Shown here piece after piece: positions 57,101 through 59,480 of a DNA stretch of 64,000 bases (position 1 is its first letter; each line of letters starts with the position of its first letter). The stretch comes from Diospyros lotus (Eukaryota; Streptophyta; Magnoliopsida; Ericales; Ebenaceae). Under the pieces are notes generated by a model. It did not search any database, was not told the DNA's origin, and saw only the letters and a program-made list of their open reading frames with translations. The position numbers and the translations under genes were made by a program. The stretch spans positions 28,748,116 through 28,812,115 of the forward strand of contig NC_068347.1 in assembly GCF_014633365.1 (NCBI RefSeq), read 5' to 3'.

Positions 57101-59480
57101 GCTCTGATACCATGAAGAAGAAAATCTAGGGCACGAAAAAGAAAAACACGAGGAAGAAGAAAGACCTCGCTAAATTTTTACAAAAATGAAAATGTAAAAC
57201 AAATTACAAGAGGGAGAAGGTGTAGCTGAGTTTTTATACTCAGCTAACATTGATAATAGATTGATGTTGCAATCTATAACAACCAAACCGCCTAAAGCAA
57301 CAGCTTAAATAACAAACATTATTTATAACAATACAACAGCAACATAAGCATTACAATTATCAACATCATAACATAAGTAATGACTGCTACTCAAGCATTA
57401 TATTCTTCCACACCTAGCAGTAGCTGAGACCAATTCTCAGGTCCTTAGATTTCTTCAATTGGCTCTATTATAGTTAATAGAAGTCGCCGGAATTTCAGGA
57501 AATCGCTTGGCTTTGCTTCCCTACCTAGACCGTCGGAATTCACCTAGCTCAACTTTGCTGGTTCAGCTAATAGAAGTGTCAGAATCATAGCCAAAGATCG
57601 TTGGCTCTGTTCTACCTTCAAATTCAACTCGGAATCACTATTAAGGTCACATGTAGATCGCTTGACTCACAACCAATAATCGATCAGCTCCGATACCATT
57701 TGTCAAGAACCTAGGGTTTTCCTAAGGGTTTTAATGGGAAAATACCGAGAACAGAGAGGATTGGAAGGGGAATTGGACAGAAAGAGGGAGATAACAAACA
57801 AAATTGAGGGAGAAATGCAAACAGAATAGAGAAAGAGAGAGAATCAGAGGGATCAGGAGAGAGATCAGAGTTGAGAGAGAAACAAGAATTCAATTGTCAT
57901 TCACTTATATCATTCTCTAACTAATCTAGCATATTTATATGTTGTCTAAGACTGAAAGGTACAAACACTATAGCCAAAAAGTACAACCAAAAAGAAATAT
58001 ATATATATATAATTACTAATATATCCTTGGGGATCCTTGGAGTCGTGACAACATGATCTGACAGAAACAACCTAACAAAGTGCCTCTCAAAAAACTTAGA
58101 ACACACCAATATATAAAATATAAATGTCTATGCATACAGAAAATAATGAGTTCTCAAATATTTCAATACAAGTATATTTATAATTTATTAACAGCAAAAT
58201 AATAAAAATACATTTGACATTCTGCATGCTTGGAAAGAAGTATGAAAAGAAATTATCAAATTTTATTTTAGAAACTTTGCTCATAAAAAAGTTAAAAGTT
58301 TCAGACTTTGAAATACTTTAGAATAAAATCTAAAAGAGGAAAGACCAACAAATATAAAATCCTTTTTTTTTTTCATTTTAAAGAAGATTTCAAACTTTTT
58401 CTTTTAAGCTTATAATGACTGTTGAAATTATTCCACTGATTTAAGTGATGGGGCAGATGCTGAAAACTGCTCAAACCTGTCCAGTCCTAAAAAAGTTGAA
58501 AACTAGAACAGAATATTGTAAGAGTGCCAACAAGTATTCACCATCATATTCGACAAGTCATGACACCTTCTCAGAAGTATATGAGCTAAGTTATCCTTTC
58601 AGTTGATTGCTCCTATTCATGTAGGTTGTAGCCAAGATCTCCCCTTGCCATTGCATAAACCCAAAATTAAATCAGTATGCATGAACCATGGCCACCAGGA
58701 TATAATTCAAGCTTCCCTGAAACTTATGATACAAATCAACTAGAAACAAGCCACGCATATGGAGTTAAGTACCAATCTGCCTCTGCTATGCATTGCTAAA
58801 CAATCAATCAGGCAGCAATTTGACTCTAGAATCCACGGCAGACATATCCTCAATGTTCATCGAGGGTTTTTTTTTAACAGAGGCGGCCTCCTCTGATGGC
58901 TACTCAATGATACCTATTTTTCAGAACTCAAAAAAAAAAAAAAAAAAAAAAACAAGAGAAAACTAACTGTTCCAATAACCTAACTATATTCAATATACTT
59001 AACATCCAAACTATAAAATAACTAAAGGTTTCCACAGAATGTGGGGGAATGGAGAAAAAGACAAATACAGATTCTAGACCACGTGAACAACTAAAACTGC
59101 TCTAGACAAATTGCTCCCACTATAAGTCTATAATTAAGCAGGCAACAGCCCATTCCTGATTTTGAACATGAGAATGCCCAAAGAATGAATCATATGGAAG
59201 TATGGCAATAATATTCGGGAGTTGATCACAGTACACACTTACAGTTAAGAGCATTAAATTGCATATTTCTGTTGACCCCACAAATTCGATCCCTGCATTA
59301 AGGAAGCACATTATTATGTAATAAAGGAAAATGAAAGGAGAAAATATGACCAAGCAACAGGGAAAAAAAATCAGGAAGATACAACTACTGGTTACCATAT
59401 GTATGAGCACCCTGTAGACTCCTGAAAGCTAAGAGCTAGTTCAGTTGAATATTCCGGATCGCTCCAAGAGATAATTGTAT
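35..59480 (-). CDS. PP4R3: PP4R3 (SMEK-like) protein phosphatase 4 regulatory subunit 3, partial, nine exons
   Basis: Regulatory subunit of the PP4 phosphatase. In plants and animals it recruits substrates to the catalytic subunit PP4C, mainly in the nucleus. I joined nine exons by eye: 59480-59396, 59292-59243, 22066-21987, 20724-20665, 12723-12624, 12472-12395, 544-477, 258-190 and 112-35. They give one open frame (668 nt, 222 complete codons) with matching intron phases. Exons A-B carry the end of the EVH1/PH-like domain ([24 protein letters not shown]). Exons C-I carry the start of the SMK-1 domain ([82 protein letters not shown]). The family is normally 800-900 residues, so the start (above 64000) and the 3' half (below 1) are missing. 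All exons look intact, so this is probably the working gene rather than a pseudogene. Every large block of retrotransposons in the window lies inside its introns. Confidence 0.93.
113..189 (-). other. 77-bp GC-AG intron of PP4R3
   Basis: On the minus strand the intron starts GCAAAG after AAG and ends CATCAG. Exon phase and protein alignment leave no alternative GT donor that keeps the conserved NYLK|DV junction. Confidence 0.75.
190..258 (-). CDS. PP4R3: PP4R3 exon H
   Basis: 69 nt, phase 0. Acceptor is GTTAAG. It encodes [19 protein letters not shown], then NYLK. The boundary to exon I (NYLK|DVI) matches the family exactly, but the bases after the exon are GCAAAG, so the donor is GC rather than GT. 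Confidence 0.93.
477..544 (-). CDS. PP4R3: PP4R3 exon G
   Basis: 68 nt. Acceptor is GACCAG and donor is AAGGAG|GTATAT. It encodes (Y)[17 protein letters not shown], then VVFKE. It lies 11.85 kb from exon F across a transposon-filled intron, yet the phase (2 bases completing the Tyr codon) is correct. A 24-bp tandem duplication lies just upstream of the acceptor. Confidence 0.93.
545..1434. other. Intron F-G segment before Copia-1
   Basis: AT-rich intron sequence. It contains a 24-bp tandem duplication at 550-597 and a pyrimidine-rich stretch near 1070-1200. The part from about 1200 to 1434 is rich in GACC/TTGACC words and may be an old repeat. No coding region recognised. Confidence 0.6.
550..597. 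repeat. 24-bp direct tandem duplication
   Basis: Two adjacent copies of a unit beginning cagggtcaagcaatacat, differing at the last base. On the minus strand it lies directly 5' of the exon G acceptor, so it duplicates the likely branch-point region. Confidence 0.9.
1435..1712 (+). repeat. Copia-1 5' LTR
   Basis: Starts TGCGGAAAATC and ends TTTTCTCACA just before a tRNA-Met-type primer site. It aligns end to end with 9193-9463. Confidence 0.85.
1713..1727 (+). other. Copia-1 primer binding site
   Basis: The sequence tggtattagagaacc directly follows the 5' LTR. It is a near match to the tggtatcagagc initiator tRNA-Met primer site common in plant LTR elements. Confidence 0.75.
1770..2868 (+). 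pseudogene. Copia-1 gag and protease remnant
   Basis: Gag starts with ATGGCCGAAAGG at 1770 and is broken by stops within about 200 bp. A protease core reads [13 protein letters not shown] near 2408-2452; in live copies the first catalytic residue is Asp (D-S-G-A), so this copy has lost it. A GAG-preintegrase motif (MLWHYRL) runs into the Gypsy-2 insertion at 2868 and resumes at 6392. Confidence 0.7.
2869..3194 (+). repeat. Gypsy-2 5' LTR
   Basis: TGTCATGACCC to GGTTGTGACA. A TATA-like stretch (gcttataaataggc) lies at about 2995-3010, followed by a pyrimidine-rich leader. Confidence 0.88.
3195..4439 (+). other. Gypsy-2 long untranslated leader
   Basis: About 1.2 kb between the primer site and recognisable gag, with no sustained frame. 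Short degenerate words (gattcc, gcgatt, tcgg) recur. The leader of Gypsy-8 (49000-50530) has the same character. Confidence 0.55.
4440..4832 (+). pseudogene. Gypsy-2 gag fragment
   Basis: Contains [17 protein letters not shown] and, after a stop, [20 protein letters not shown]. Both are typical of the gag of the gypsy family seen in Gypsy-4, -6 and -7. It stops at NGTMEEY, where the related copies continue with QTRFEEL. Here the SF3B2 sequence begins instead. Confidence 0.75.
4836..5756 (+). pseudogene. SF3B2: Captured SF3B2 (SAP145) cDNA fragment
   Basis: Encodes part of splicing factor 3B subunit 2, the U2 snRNP protein that helps anchor the branch site. Visible blocks in order: [111 protein letters not shown], an acidic run, [40 protein letters not shown], and [10 protein letters not shown]. 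This spans the DUF382 C-end, the PSP domain and much of the C-terminal tail. No intron interrupts roughly 920 bp, so capture through RNA is likely. It is dead: Gln codons became TAG near 4856, 4957 and 4990, and a one-base shift sits near 5155-5165. Neither end of the host gene is present. Confidence 0.92.
5757..6058 (+). other. Gypsy-2 3' module shared with Gypsy-8
   Basis: From tggcctgcagagaagttt onward the sequence is clearly homologous to the minus strand of 47580-47273 in Gypsy-8 (WPAxKxEFLSxIGN, then QLEPFSM, then a Lys/Arg-rich stretch). It ends in the polypurine tract. Since Gypsy-8 shares it without SF3B2, it belongs to the element, not to the captured gene. Confidence 0.8.
6059..6391 (+). 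repeat. Gypsy-2 3' LTR
   Basis: TGTCACAACCC to GGTCGTGACA. Aligns end to end with 2869-3194 and includes the same tataaataggc box. Confidence 0.88.
6392..9183 (+). pseudogene. Copia-1 integrase, reverse transcriptase and RNase H remnant
   Basis: Copia pol resumes after Gypsy-2. The integrase core is visible at 6550-7000. [10 protein letters not shown] is kept, but the second catalytic Asp is Asn (ITNNAKEYF). The [11 protein letters not shown] helix is kept. RT is at 7710-8570: [20 protein letters not shown] and YVDDIMVM, with a stop before YVDD. RNase H follows at 8700-9183: [30 protein letters not shown]. At least five frame breaks or stops make it non-functional. A purine tract (gaggaggag) precedes the 3' LTR. 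Confidence 0.85.
9193..9463 (+). repeat. Copia-1 3' LTR
   Basis: Starts TGTGGAAAATC and ends TTTTCTAGCA. Homologous to 1435-1712 with small indels; one deletion removes the second tagactaac block. Confidence 0.85.
9464..9705. other. Spacer between Copia-1 and LTR-3
   Basis: 242 bp of AT-rich intron sequence; no feature recognised. Confidence 0.6.
9706..10128 (+). repeat. LTR-3 5' LTR
   Basis: Begins TATCACGACTCCCATGAA (the TG end has become TA) and ends GGTCTTGACA. The second half is rich in pyrimidine blocks. Confidence 0.85.
10150..11030 (+). pseudogene. Unidentified coding-like insert in LTR-3
   Basis: Reads as fragments of a protein across frame breaks: [38 protein letters not shown], then (10590-10850) [38 protein letters not shown] and [14 protein letters not shown]. 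It has the codon-like look of a real protein but I do not recognise the family, and it is not an LTR-element enzyme. By analogy with Gypsy-2 it may be a captured host gene piece. Confidence 0.4.
11051..11491 (+). repeat. LTR-3 3' LTR
   Basis: Begins TGTCACAGCCCCCATGAA and ends GTTCTTGACA. Homologous over its full length to 9706-10128, with a few indels in the pyrimidine-rich part. Confidence 0.85.
11492..12144 (-). mobile_element. Remnant of an LTR element in minus orientation (gag start, PBS, part of LTR)
   Basis: On the minus strand a primer-site-like tggtattagagtc (about 11780-11793) is followed by ATGGCAACAATAAGAGG and a gag-like start, [17 protein letters not shown]. It is then broken by stops and continues to about 11600. 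The LTR would lie at about 11800-12140, but its outer end and its partner are not visible. Confidence 0.45.
12145..12262 (-). mobile_element. RTE-type LINE 3'-end fragment (or SINE sharing that end)
   Basis: On the minus strand it reads ggccttacagaagatgaggc, ...catagataggaatgatt..., ...gataaaggcttg, and ends in a gtt repeat. This is the AIDRNDWxxRIHVAD-type C-end and 3' tail of plant RTE LINEs, also borrowed by Au-type SINEs. Confidence 0.55.
12263..12394. other. Intron F-G segment next to exon F
   Basis: AT-rich intron sequence ending in the exon F donor; nothing else seen. Confidence 0.6.
12395..12472 (-). CDS. PP4R3: PP4R3 exon F
   Basis: 78 nt. Acceptor is CCTGCAG and donor is GAAT|GTAAGTGG. 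It encodes (I)[18 protein letters not shown], then FIIGSLE, and begins a Tyr codon finished by exon G. Family members usually have Asp-Ile where this copy has Phe-Ile after Leu-Met, a mild difference. Confidence 0.94.
12624..12723 (-). CDS. PP4R3: PP4R3 exon E
   Basis: 100 nt. Acceptor is TATGCAG and donor is GGGATCA|GTTAGT. It encodes [11 protein letters not shown], then [20 protein letters not shown] and GI. It ends with one base of an Ile codon. The intron to exon F is 151 bp. Confidence 0.95.
12892..13197 (+). repeat. Gypsy-4 5' LTR
   Basis: 306 bp, TGTCATGTGCTTATT to GTTGGATCTGACA. A TATA-like agtataaatacac lies near 13024. A PBS-like atttggtattagagc follows at 13198. Confidence 0.9.
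13249..17860 (+). pseudogene. Gypsy-4 gag-pol, decayed
   Basis: Starts at ATG 13249 ([14 protein letters not shown]) and ends at the stop at 17860. Gag core: [14 protein letters not shown] and [20 protein letters not shown] (13710-13990). Zinc knuckle: [14 protein letters not shown] (14338-14379). Protease: [13 protein letters not shown], where the usual D-S-G has become [25 protein letters not shown], then after frame breaks FFDDILVYS (about 15611). RNase H and the DxxxxNxxADALSR-like tail run to 16380. The integrase zinc finger and core keep all three acids ([25 protein letters not shown]) in the long open frame 16691-17860. A chromodomain-like [18 protein letters not shown] ends the protein. 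About six stops or frameshifts disable it. Confidence 0.9.
17892..18212 (+). repeat. Gypsy-4 3' LTR
   Basis: 321 bp, homologous to 12892-13197. Most of the length difference comes from an expanded TC microsatellite at 18092-18128. The purine-rich tract (catggggtgggtaaac) sits just before it. Confidence 0.9.
18092..18128. repeat. (TC)n microsatellite in Gypsy-4 3' LTR
   Basis: About 18 TC units. The matching position of the 5' LTR has only a short TC run. Confidence 0.9.
18213..20664. other. Intron D-E remainder
   Basis: AT-rich intron sequence between Gypsy-4 and exon D. Apart from a LINE tail at 18841-18941 no gene or element was recognised. Confidence 0.6.
18841..18941 (-). mobile_element. 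RTE-type LINE 3'-end fragment (second copy)
   Basis: caacaacatatcaagcctta, then ...gggattagctacatgaacgc..., then ...tctctatggcc...aaggcc. It matches the 12145-12262 fragment in order and orientation. Confidence 0.5.
20665..20724 (-). CDS. PP4R3: PP4R3 exon D
   Basis: 60 nt, phase 0 at both ends. Acceptor is CTTGCAG and donor is CATGAT|GTAAGT. It encodes [20 protein letters not shown], a near-invariant SMK-1 domain segment. Confidence 0.95.
20725..21986. other. Intron C-D (1,262 bp)
   Basis: AT-rich; no transposon or gene seen. Confidence 0.7.
21987..22066 (-). CDS. PP4R3: PP4R3 exon C
   Basis: 80 nt. Acceptor is ATCTGCAG and donor is CTGAAG|GTTTAA. It encodes (Y)[13 protein letters not shown], then [13 protein letters not shown], the linker and start of the SMK-1 helical domain. 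It continues exon B in phase with no family residues missing, which shows that no exon hides in the 37-kb intron between them. Confidence 0.93.
22067..23279. other. Right flank of the giant intron
   Basis: No element recognised. The part 22780-23240 has a less AT-rich, transcript-like texture but no frame I can assign. Confidence 0.5.
23280..24072 (+). pseudogene. Copia 3' fragment: RT C-end and RNase H
   Basis: Begins abruptly inside RT ([20 protein letters not shown]) and continues [11 protein letters not shown]. RNase H follows: [75 protein letters not shown]. Frame breaks and stops are frequent. It is closest to Copia-A in this window. The gag-to-RT part is missing. Confidence 0.85.
24144..24330 (+). 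repeat. Probable 3' LTR of the Copia fragment
   Basis: Follows a purine tract (gagaggaagggt) after the RNase H end. It begins TGAGAATTC and contains a TATA-like tggcataaatac. The outer end is uncertain and there is no partner LTR. Confidence 0.45.
24331..25130. other. Intron segment
   Basis: AT-rich. A weak resemblance to the RTE/SINE tail (aacttagttaggataaggtgtagttgatgatg, in two parts) occurs near 24490-24525. Nothing else seen. Confidence 0.4.
25131..25745. mobile_element. MITE-like foldback sequence
   Basis: The left end (gtgtttggcttagcagtttg...acttataagctatc) resembles the reverse complement of the right end (gatagcttatcagctttt...accaaacat). Between them lie a C17 run at 25259-25275 and AT-rich sequence. 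Exact ends and target duplication were not found, so the type is uncertain. Confidence 0.35.
25853..26025 (+). repeat. Copia-A 5' LTR (left end approximate)
   Basis: The right end CTACA is fixed by the primer site that follows. The left end TGTTGACTTG is my best guess because no partner LTR exists. Contains gtataaatatgtg. Confidence 0.55.
26026..26041 (+). other. Copia-A primer binding site
   Basis: tggtatcagagctagg, the standard initiator tRNA-Met primer site of plant Copia elements. Confidence 0.85.
26042..26852 (+). other. Copia-A leader
   Basis: About 800 bp rich in gccgcc, tcgcc and agatct words (ccagatct, tagatct) between the PBS and the gag ATG. Its composition is far more GC-rich than its surroundings. 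The frames within it look accidental. Confidence 0.6.
26853..30939 (+). pseudogene. Copia-A gag-pol, decayed
   Basis: Gag starts at ATG 26853 ([10 protein letters not shown]) with a stop in the first 30 codons. It carries a CCHC knuckle [14 protein letters not shown] near 27577. Protease [15 protein letters not shown] is intact at about 27842. Integrase: [52 protein letters not shown], so all three acids are visible before a frame break at 28717. RT covers 29470-30420: [43 protein letters not shown]. The YVDD motif is altered to VHVHDIV. RNase [41 protein letters not shown]. At least six frame breaks or stops. Confidence 0.87.
30939..32982 (+). pseudogene. Copia-B integrase and reverse transcriptase, open frame
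   Basis: One unbroken frame of about 680 codons. Integrase: [24 protein letters not shown], then [15 protein letters not shown], so the second Asp and the Glu are kept. [57 protein letters not shown], and an intact [11 protein letters not shown] at about 32495. GIGLVYG is the last element sequence before Gypsy-6. The copy cannot move (no 5' part), but its RT frame has stayed open, which suggests it was lost recently. Confidence 0.88.
32983..33338 (+). repeat. Gypsy-6 5' LTR
   Basis: TGTCATAGCCC to CGAGCGTGACA. TATA-like cctataaatagag near 33143. Confidence 0.95.
33339..33354 (+). other. Gypsy-6 primer binding site
   Basis: tttggtatcagagccc directly after the 5' LTR, a tRNA-Met-type primer site. 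Confidence 0.85.
33372..37976 (+). pseudogene. Gypsy-6 gag-pol, one frame with two stops and catalytic losses
   Basis: Starts [15 protein letters not shown] at 33372. Gag core [16 protein letters not shown] and [20 protein letters not shown]. Stop TAA at 34243-34245. Zinc knuckle [14 protein letters not shown]. Protease [13 protein letters not shown] intact. Stop TAG at 34893-34895, replacing the Trp of GVDWM. RT keeps [20 protein letters not shown], but the active-site FFDD reads FFYD (35751). RNase [16 protein letters not shown]. Integrase: MDFIEGLPK, then ISYRDKVF where the family has Asp before Arg (37119), and DGQTERVNQ. Six residues are missing before WELISMDF compared with Gypsy-7. A chromodomain-like [18 protein letters not shown] ends the protein. 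No frameshift was found. Confidence 0.92.
38014..38369 (+). repeat. Gypsy-6 3' LTR
   Basis: TGTCATAGCCC to CGAGTGTGACA. Same length as the 5' LTR, with about eight substitutions and no indel. The purine-rich tract (tttacggggcaggaat) precedes it. Confidence 0.95.
38370..38859 (+). pseudogene. Copia-B RNase H C-terminal part
   Basis: Continues the pol frame after Gypsy-6: [20 protein letters not shown], one stop (TAG for Trp or Gln near 38500), then [35 protein letters not shown] and [10 protein letters not shown], ending in a stop at 38857-38859. Confidence 0.85.
38900..39573 (+). repeat. Copia-B 3' LTR (left end approximate)
   Basis: Non-coding stretch after the RNase H stop, with a TATA-like cttttataaatagagg near 39170 and a terminal ctcaaca. 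There is no partner LTR to fix the left end. Confidence 0.55.
39574..43510 (+). pseudogene. Gypsy-7 gag-pol, 5'-truncated
   Basis: A 1,035-codon open frame (39609-42716) covers the gag C-part, zinc knuckle, protease, RT, RNase H and most of integrase. The knuckle is weakened ([14 protein letters not shown]: His became Tyr). Protease [13 protein letters not shown] is intact. [11 protein letters not shown] is intact at about 41290. The integrase first Asp is kept (MDFVEELPK), but the second is Asn (VSNRDKVF). A TAG for Trp ends the frame at 42714-42716. Beyond it, frame breaks interrupt DGQTERVNQ, a roughly 10-residue deletion follows PRSW, and the chromodomain-like [18 protein letters not shown] closes the protein. 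Confidence 0.88.
43553..43891 (+). repeat. Gypsy-7 3' LTR
   Basis: TGTCATAGGCCGAGGG to GAGCCTGACA, preceded by a strong polypurine tract (aagggggggggg). Related to the Gypsy-6 LTR, with a shared gaggatgggga block and similar ends. Confidence 0.88.
43892..46953 (+). pseudogene. Copia-C integrase and RT, decayed
   Basis: Preintegrase [17 protein letters not shown], zinc knuckle [35 protein letters not shown], then [22 protein letters not shown]-like [44 protein letters not shown] (about 45677). Stops occur at 44270, 44533 and 45413, with others after. RT is cut at 45852 by the hAT element and resumes with [20 protein letters not shown] at 46635, ending MALIYG at the Gypsy-8 insertion. Confidence 0.87.
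45853..46623. mobile_element. Non-autonomous hAT element (MITE) inside Copia-C
   Basis: A perfect 8-bp target duplication CTCAAAAG lies at 45845-45852 and 46624-46631. The left end CAATGTTCTAAAAGGCG and the reverse complement of the right end CAGTGTTCTAAAACGCG are inverted repeats of the hAT type. Subterminal parts are full of GCCTAGGCG words on both sides. The middle (46080-46440) looks like a transcribed leader but has no transposase. An 8-bp duplication with CA(G/A)TG ends fits the hAT superfamily. Confidence 0.92.
46954..47272 (-). repeat. Gypsy-8 3' LTR (left copy)
   Basis: TGTTACGACCC to GGGTCGTGACA on the plus strand. Same length (319 bp) as the right copy. Confidence 0.9.
47273..47628 (-). 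other. Gypsy-8 3' module shared with Gypsy-2
   Basis: Encodes [15 protein letters not shown], then [10 protein letters not shown] and a Lys/Arg-rich tail ([15 protein letters not shown]). Homologous at the DNA level to 5757-6058, ending at the polypurine tract and LTR. Confidence 0.8.
47665..48219 (-). CDS. Acidic hypothetical ORF of Gypsy-8
   Basis: 184 codons starting [11 protein letters not shown], strongly acidic, with [20 protein letters not shown] and [20 protein letters not shown] (coiled-coil-like). I do not recognise it. It follows the gag fragment in the position where pol would be. It may be element-specific sequence or a captured gene piece. The frame is open, which is unusual in this element. 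Confidence 0.4.
   Translation of the reverse strand: MDINENHSLYLQGADGVPSEDEDDVVDRFHANDERQPCNEDLDQRKKQEAEDLHNLAAIVSDSLAVTSKGVDQLQVLTLVEKEQLKLTKQQHNHVVQKMRENEAASTQFGSLDIGGRIVEMEVLEVSIEDKEGEEIVKKGEDMTTPTSEIEDYNGEGIDALIKVNAHWSTIQGWLEINRVCLCL
48361..48828 (-). pseudogene. Gypsy-8 gag fragment
   Basis: Frame of 155 codons containing [48 protein letters not shown] and [20 protein letters not shown]. This is the C-terminal half of the gypsy gag core, matching [14 protein letters not shown]...[14 protein letters not shown] of Gypsy-6. It lacks the zinc knuckle. Confidence 0.8.
48829..50527 (-). other. Gypsy-8 leader
   Basis: About 1.7 kb between the PBS and gag without a sustained frame; short words such as gattcg and gcgattc recur. 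The frames seen in it are short and unlike any protein I know. Confidence 0.55.
50543..50861 (-). repeat. Gypsy-8 5' LTR (right copy)
   Basis: CGTTACGACCC to GGGTCGTGACA on the plus strand, with the PBS immediately to its left at 50528-50542. Confidence 0.9.
50862..51335 (+). pseudogene. Copia-C RNase H
   Basis: Continues after Gypsy-8: [55 protein letters not shown], and [19 protein letters not shown]. Several stops and frame breaks. Confidence 0.82.
51419..51965 (+). repeat. Copia-C 3' LTR (ends approximate)
   Basis: Non-coding sequence after RNase H with a TATA-like gtttataaataagagg near 51597. The outer end is lost at the junction with Copia-D. Confidence 0.45.
51966..52056 (-). repeat. 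Copia-D 3' LTR, truncated
   Basis: On the minus strand it starts TGTGGAAGAATATAATGC after a polypurine tract (ttgaaggggaa). It matches 57412-57326 and then stops at the Copia-C junction. Confidence 0.85.
52060..57091 (-). pseudogene. Copia-D gag-pol, decayed
   Basis: ATG at 57091 ([14 protein letters not shown]). Gag: [44 protein letters not shown] knuckle [11 protein letters not shown] near 56190. Protease [15 protein letters not shown] intact at about 55945. Preintegrase and integrase: [57 protein letters not shown], near 53630-53540. RNase [48 protein letters not shown] (52470-52130). Stops and frame breaks are scattered throughout, with long decayed stretches between 53350 and 52500. Confidence 0.85.
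57100..57112 (-). other. Copia-D primer binding site
   Basis: tggtatcagagcc on the minus strand, directly inside the 5' LTR. Confidence 0.85.
57113..57412 (-). repeat. Copia-D 5' LTR
   Basis: 300 bp. On the minus strand TGTGGAAGAATATAATGC to CTTCTTCA, followed by tggtatcagagcc at 57112-57100. Confidence 0.88.
57413..58050 (-). mobile_element. Gypsy-type 5' LTR and leader remnant, minus orientation
   Basis: A 350-bp LTR (57701-58050, plus strand TGTCAAGAACC to GGAGTCGTGACA) with a PBS-like aatggtatcggagc (minus strand) at 57700-57687, then 274 bp of leader cut off at the Copia-D LTR. The outer end (tatatccttgggg...tcgtgaca) resembles the Gypsy-8 LTR end. Confidence 0.75.
58051..59242. other. 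Left-over giant-intron sequence next to exon B
   Basis: AT-rich intron with an A23 run at 58930-58952; no element or gene recognised. Confidence 0.6.
58930..58952. repeat. Poly-A run (23 A)
   Basis: Simple homopolymer. No retroposed gene sequence was seen on its left, so it may be a plain microsatellite or a SINE/LINE tail whose body is unrecognisable. Confidence 0.8.
59243..59292 (-). CDS. PP4R3: PP4R3 exon B
   Basis: 50 nt. Acceptor is ATGCAG and donor is ACT|GTAAGTGTG. It encodes (W)[16 protein letters not shown], the helix at the end of the EVH1-like domain. It ends with one base of a Tyr codon that exon C completes 37 kb away. The intron to exon A is an ordinary 103 bp. Confidence 0.9.
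59396..59480 (-). CDS. PP4R3: PP4R3 exon A (end of EVH1/PH-like domain)
   Basis: 85 nt. The acceptor reads CTCACAG and the donor is ATATG|GTAACC. The exon begins with the last two bases of an Asp codon and encodes [20 protein letters not shown], then STGCSYIW. This is the strongly conserved last third of the EVH1-like domain. It ends after the first two bases of the Trp codon, which exon B completes. The earlier part of the domain was not found between here and 64000. Confidence 0.92.

Larger units (their letters stand above)
51966..57412 (-). mobile_element. Copia-D, Ty1/copia element in minus orientation, 3' LTR truncated
   Basis: A complete 5' LTR (57113-57412), PBS, gag, protease, integrase, RT and RNase H read on the minus strand. 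Of the 3' LTR only the first 90 or so bp (52056 down to about 51966) survive, joined to Copia-C LTR. It lies sense to PP4R3. Confidence 0.88.
22067..59242 (-). other. 37,176-bp intron of PP4R3
   Basis: Lies between exon B (donor GTAAGTGTG) and exon C (acceptor ATCTGCAG). Reading phase and family alignment are continuous across it. Almost all of it from 23280 to 58050 is retrotransposon sequence. The flanks 22067-23279 and 58051-59242 look like original AT-rich intron. Confidence 0.9.
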
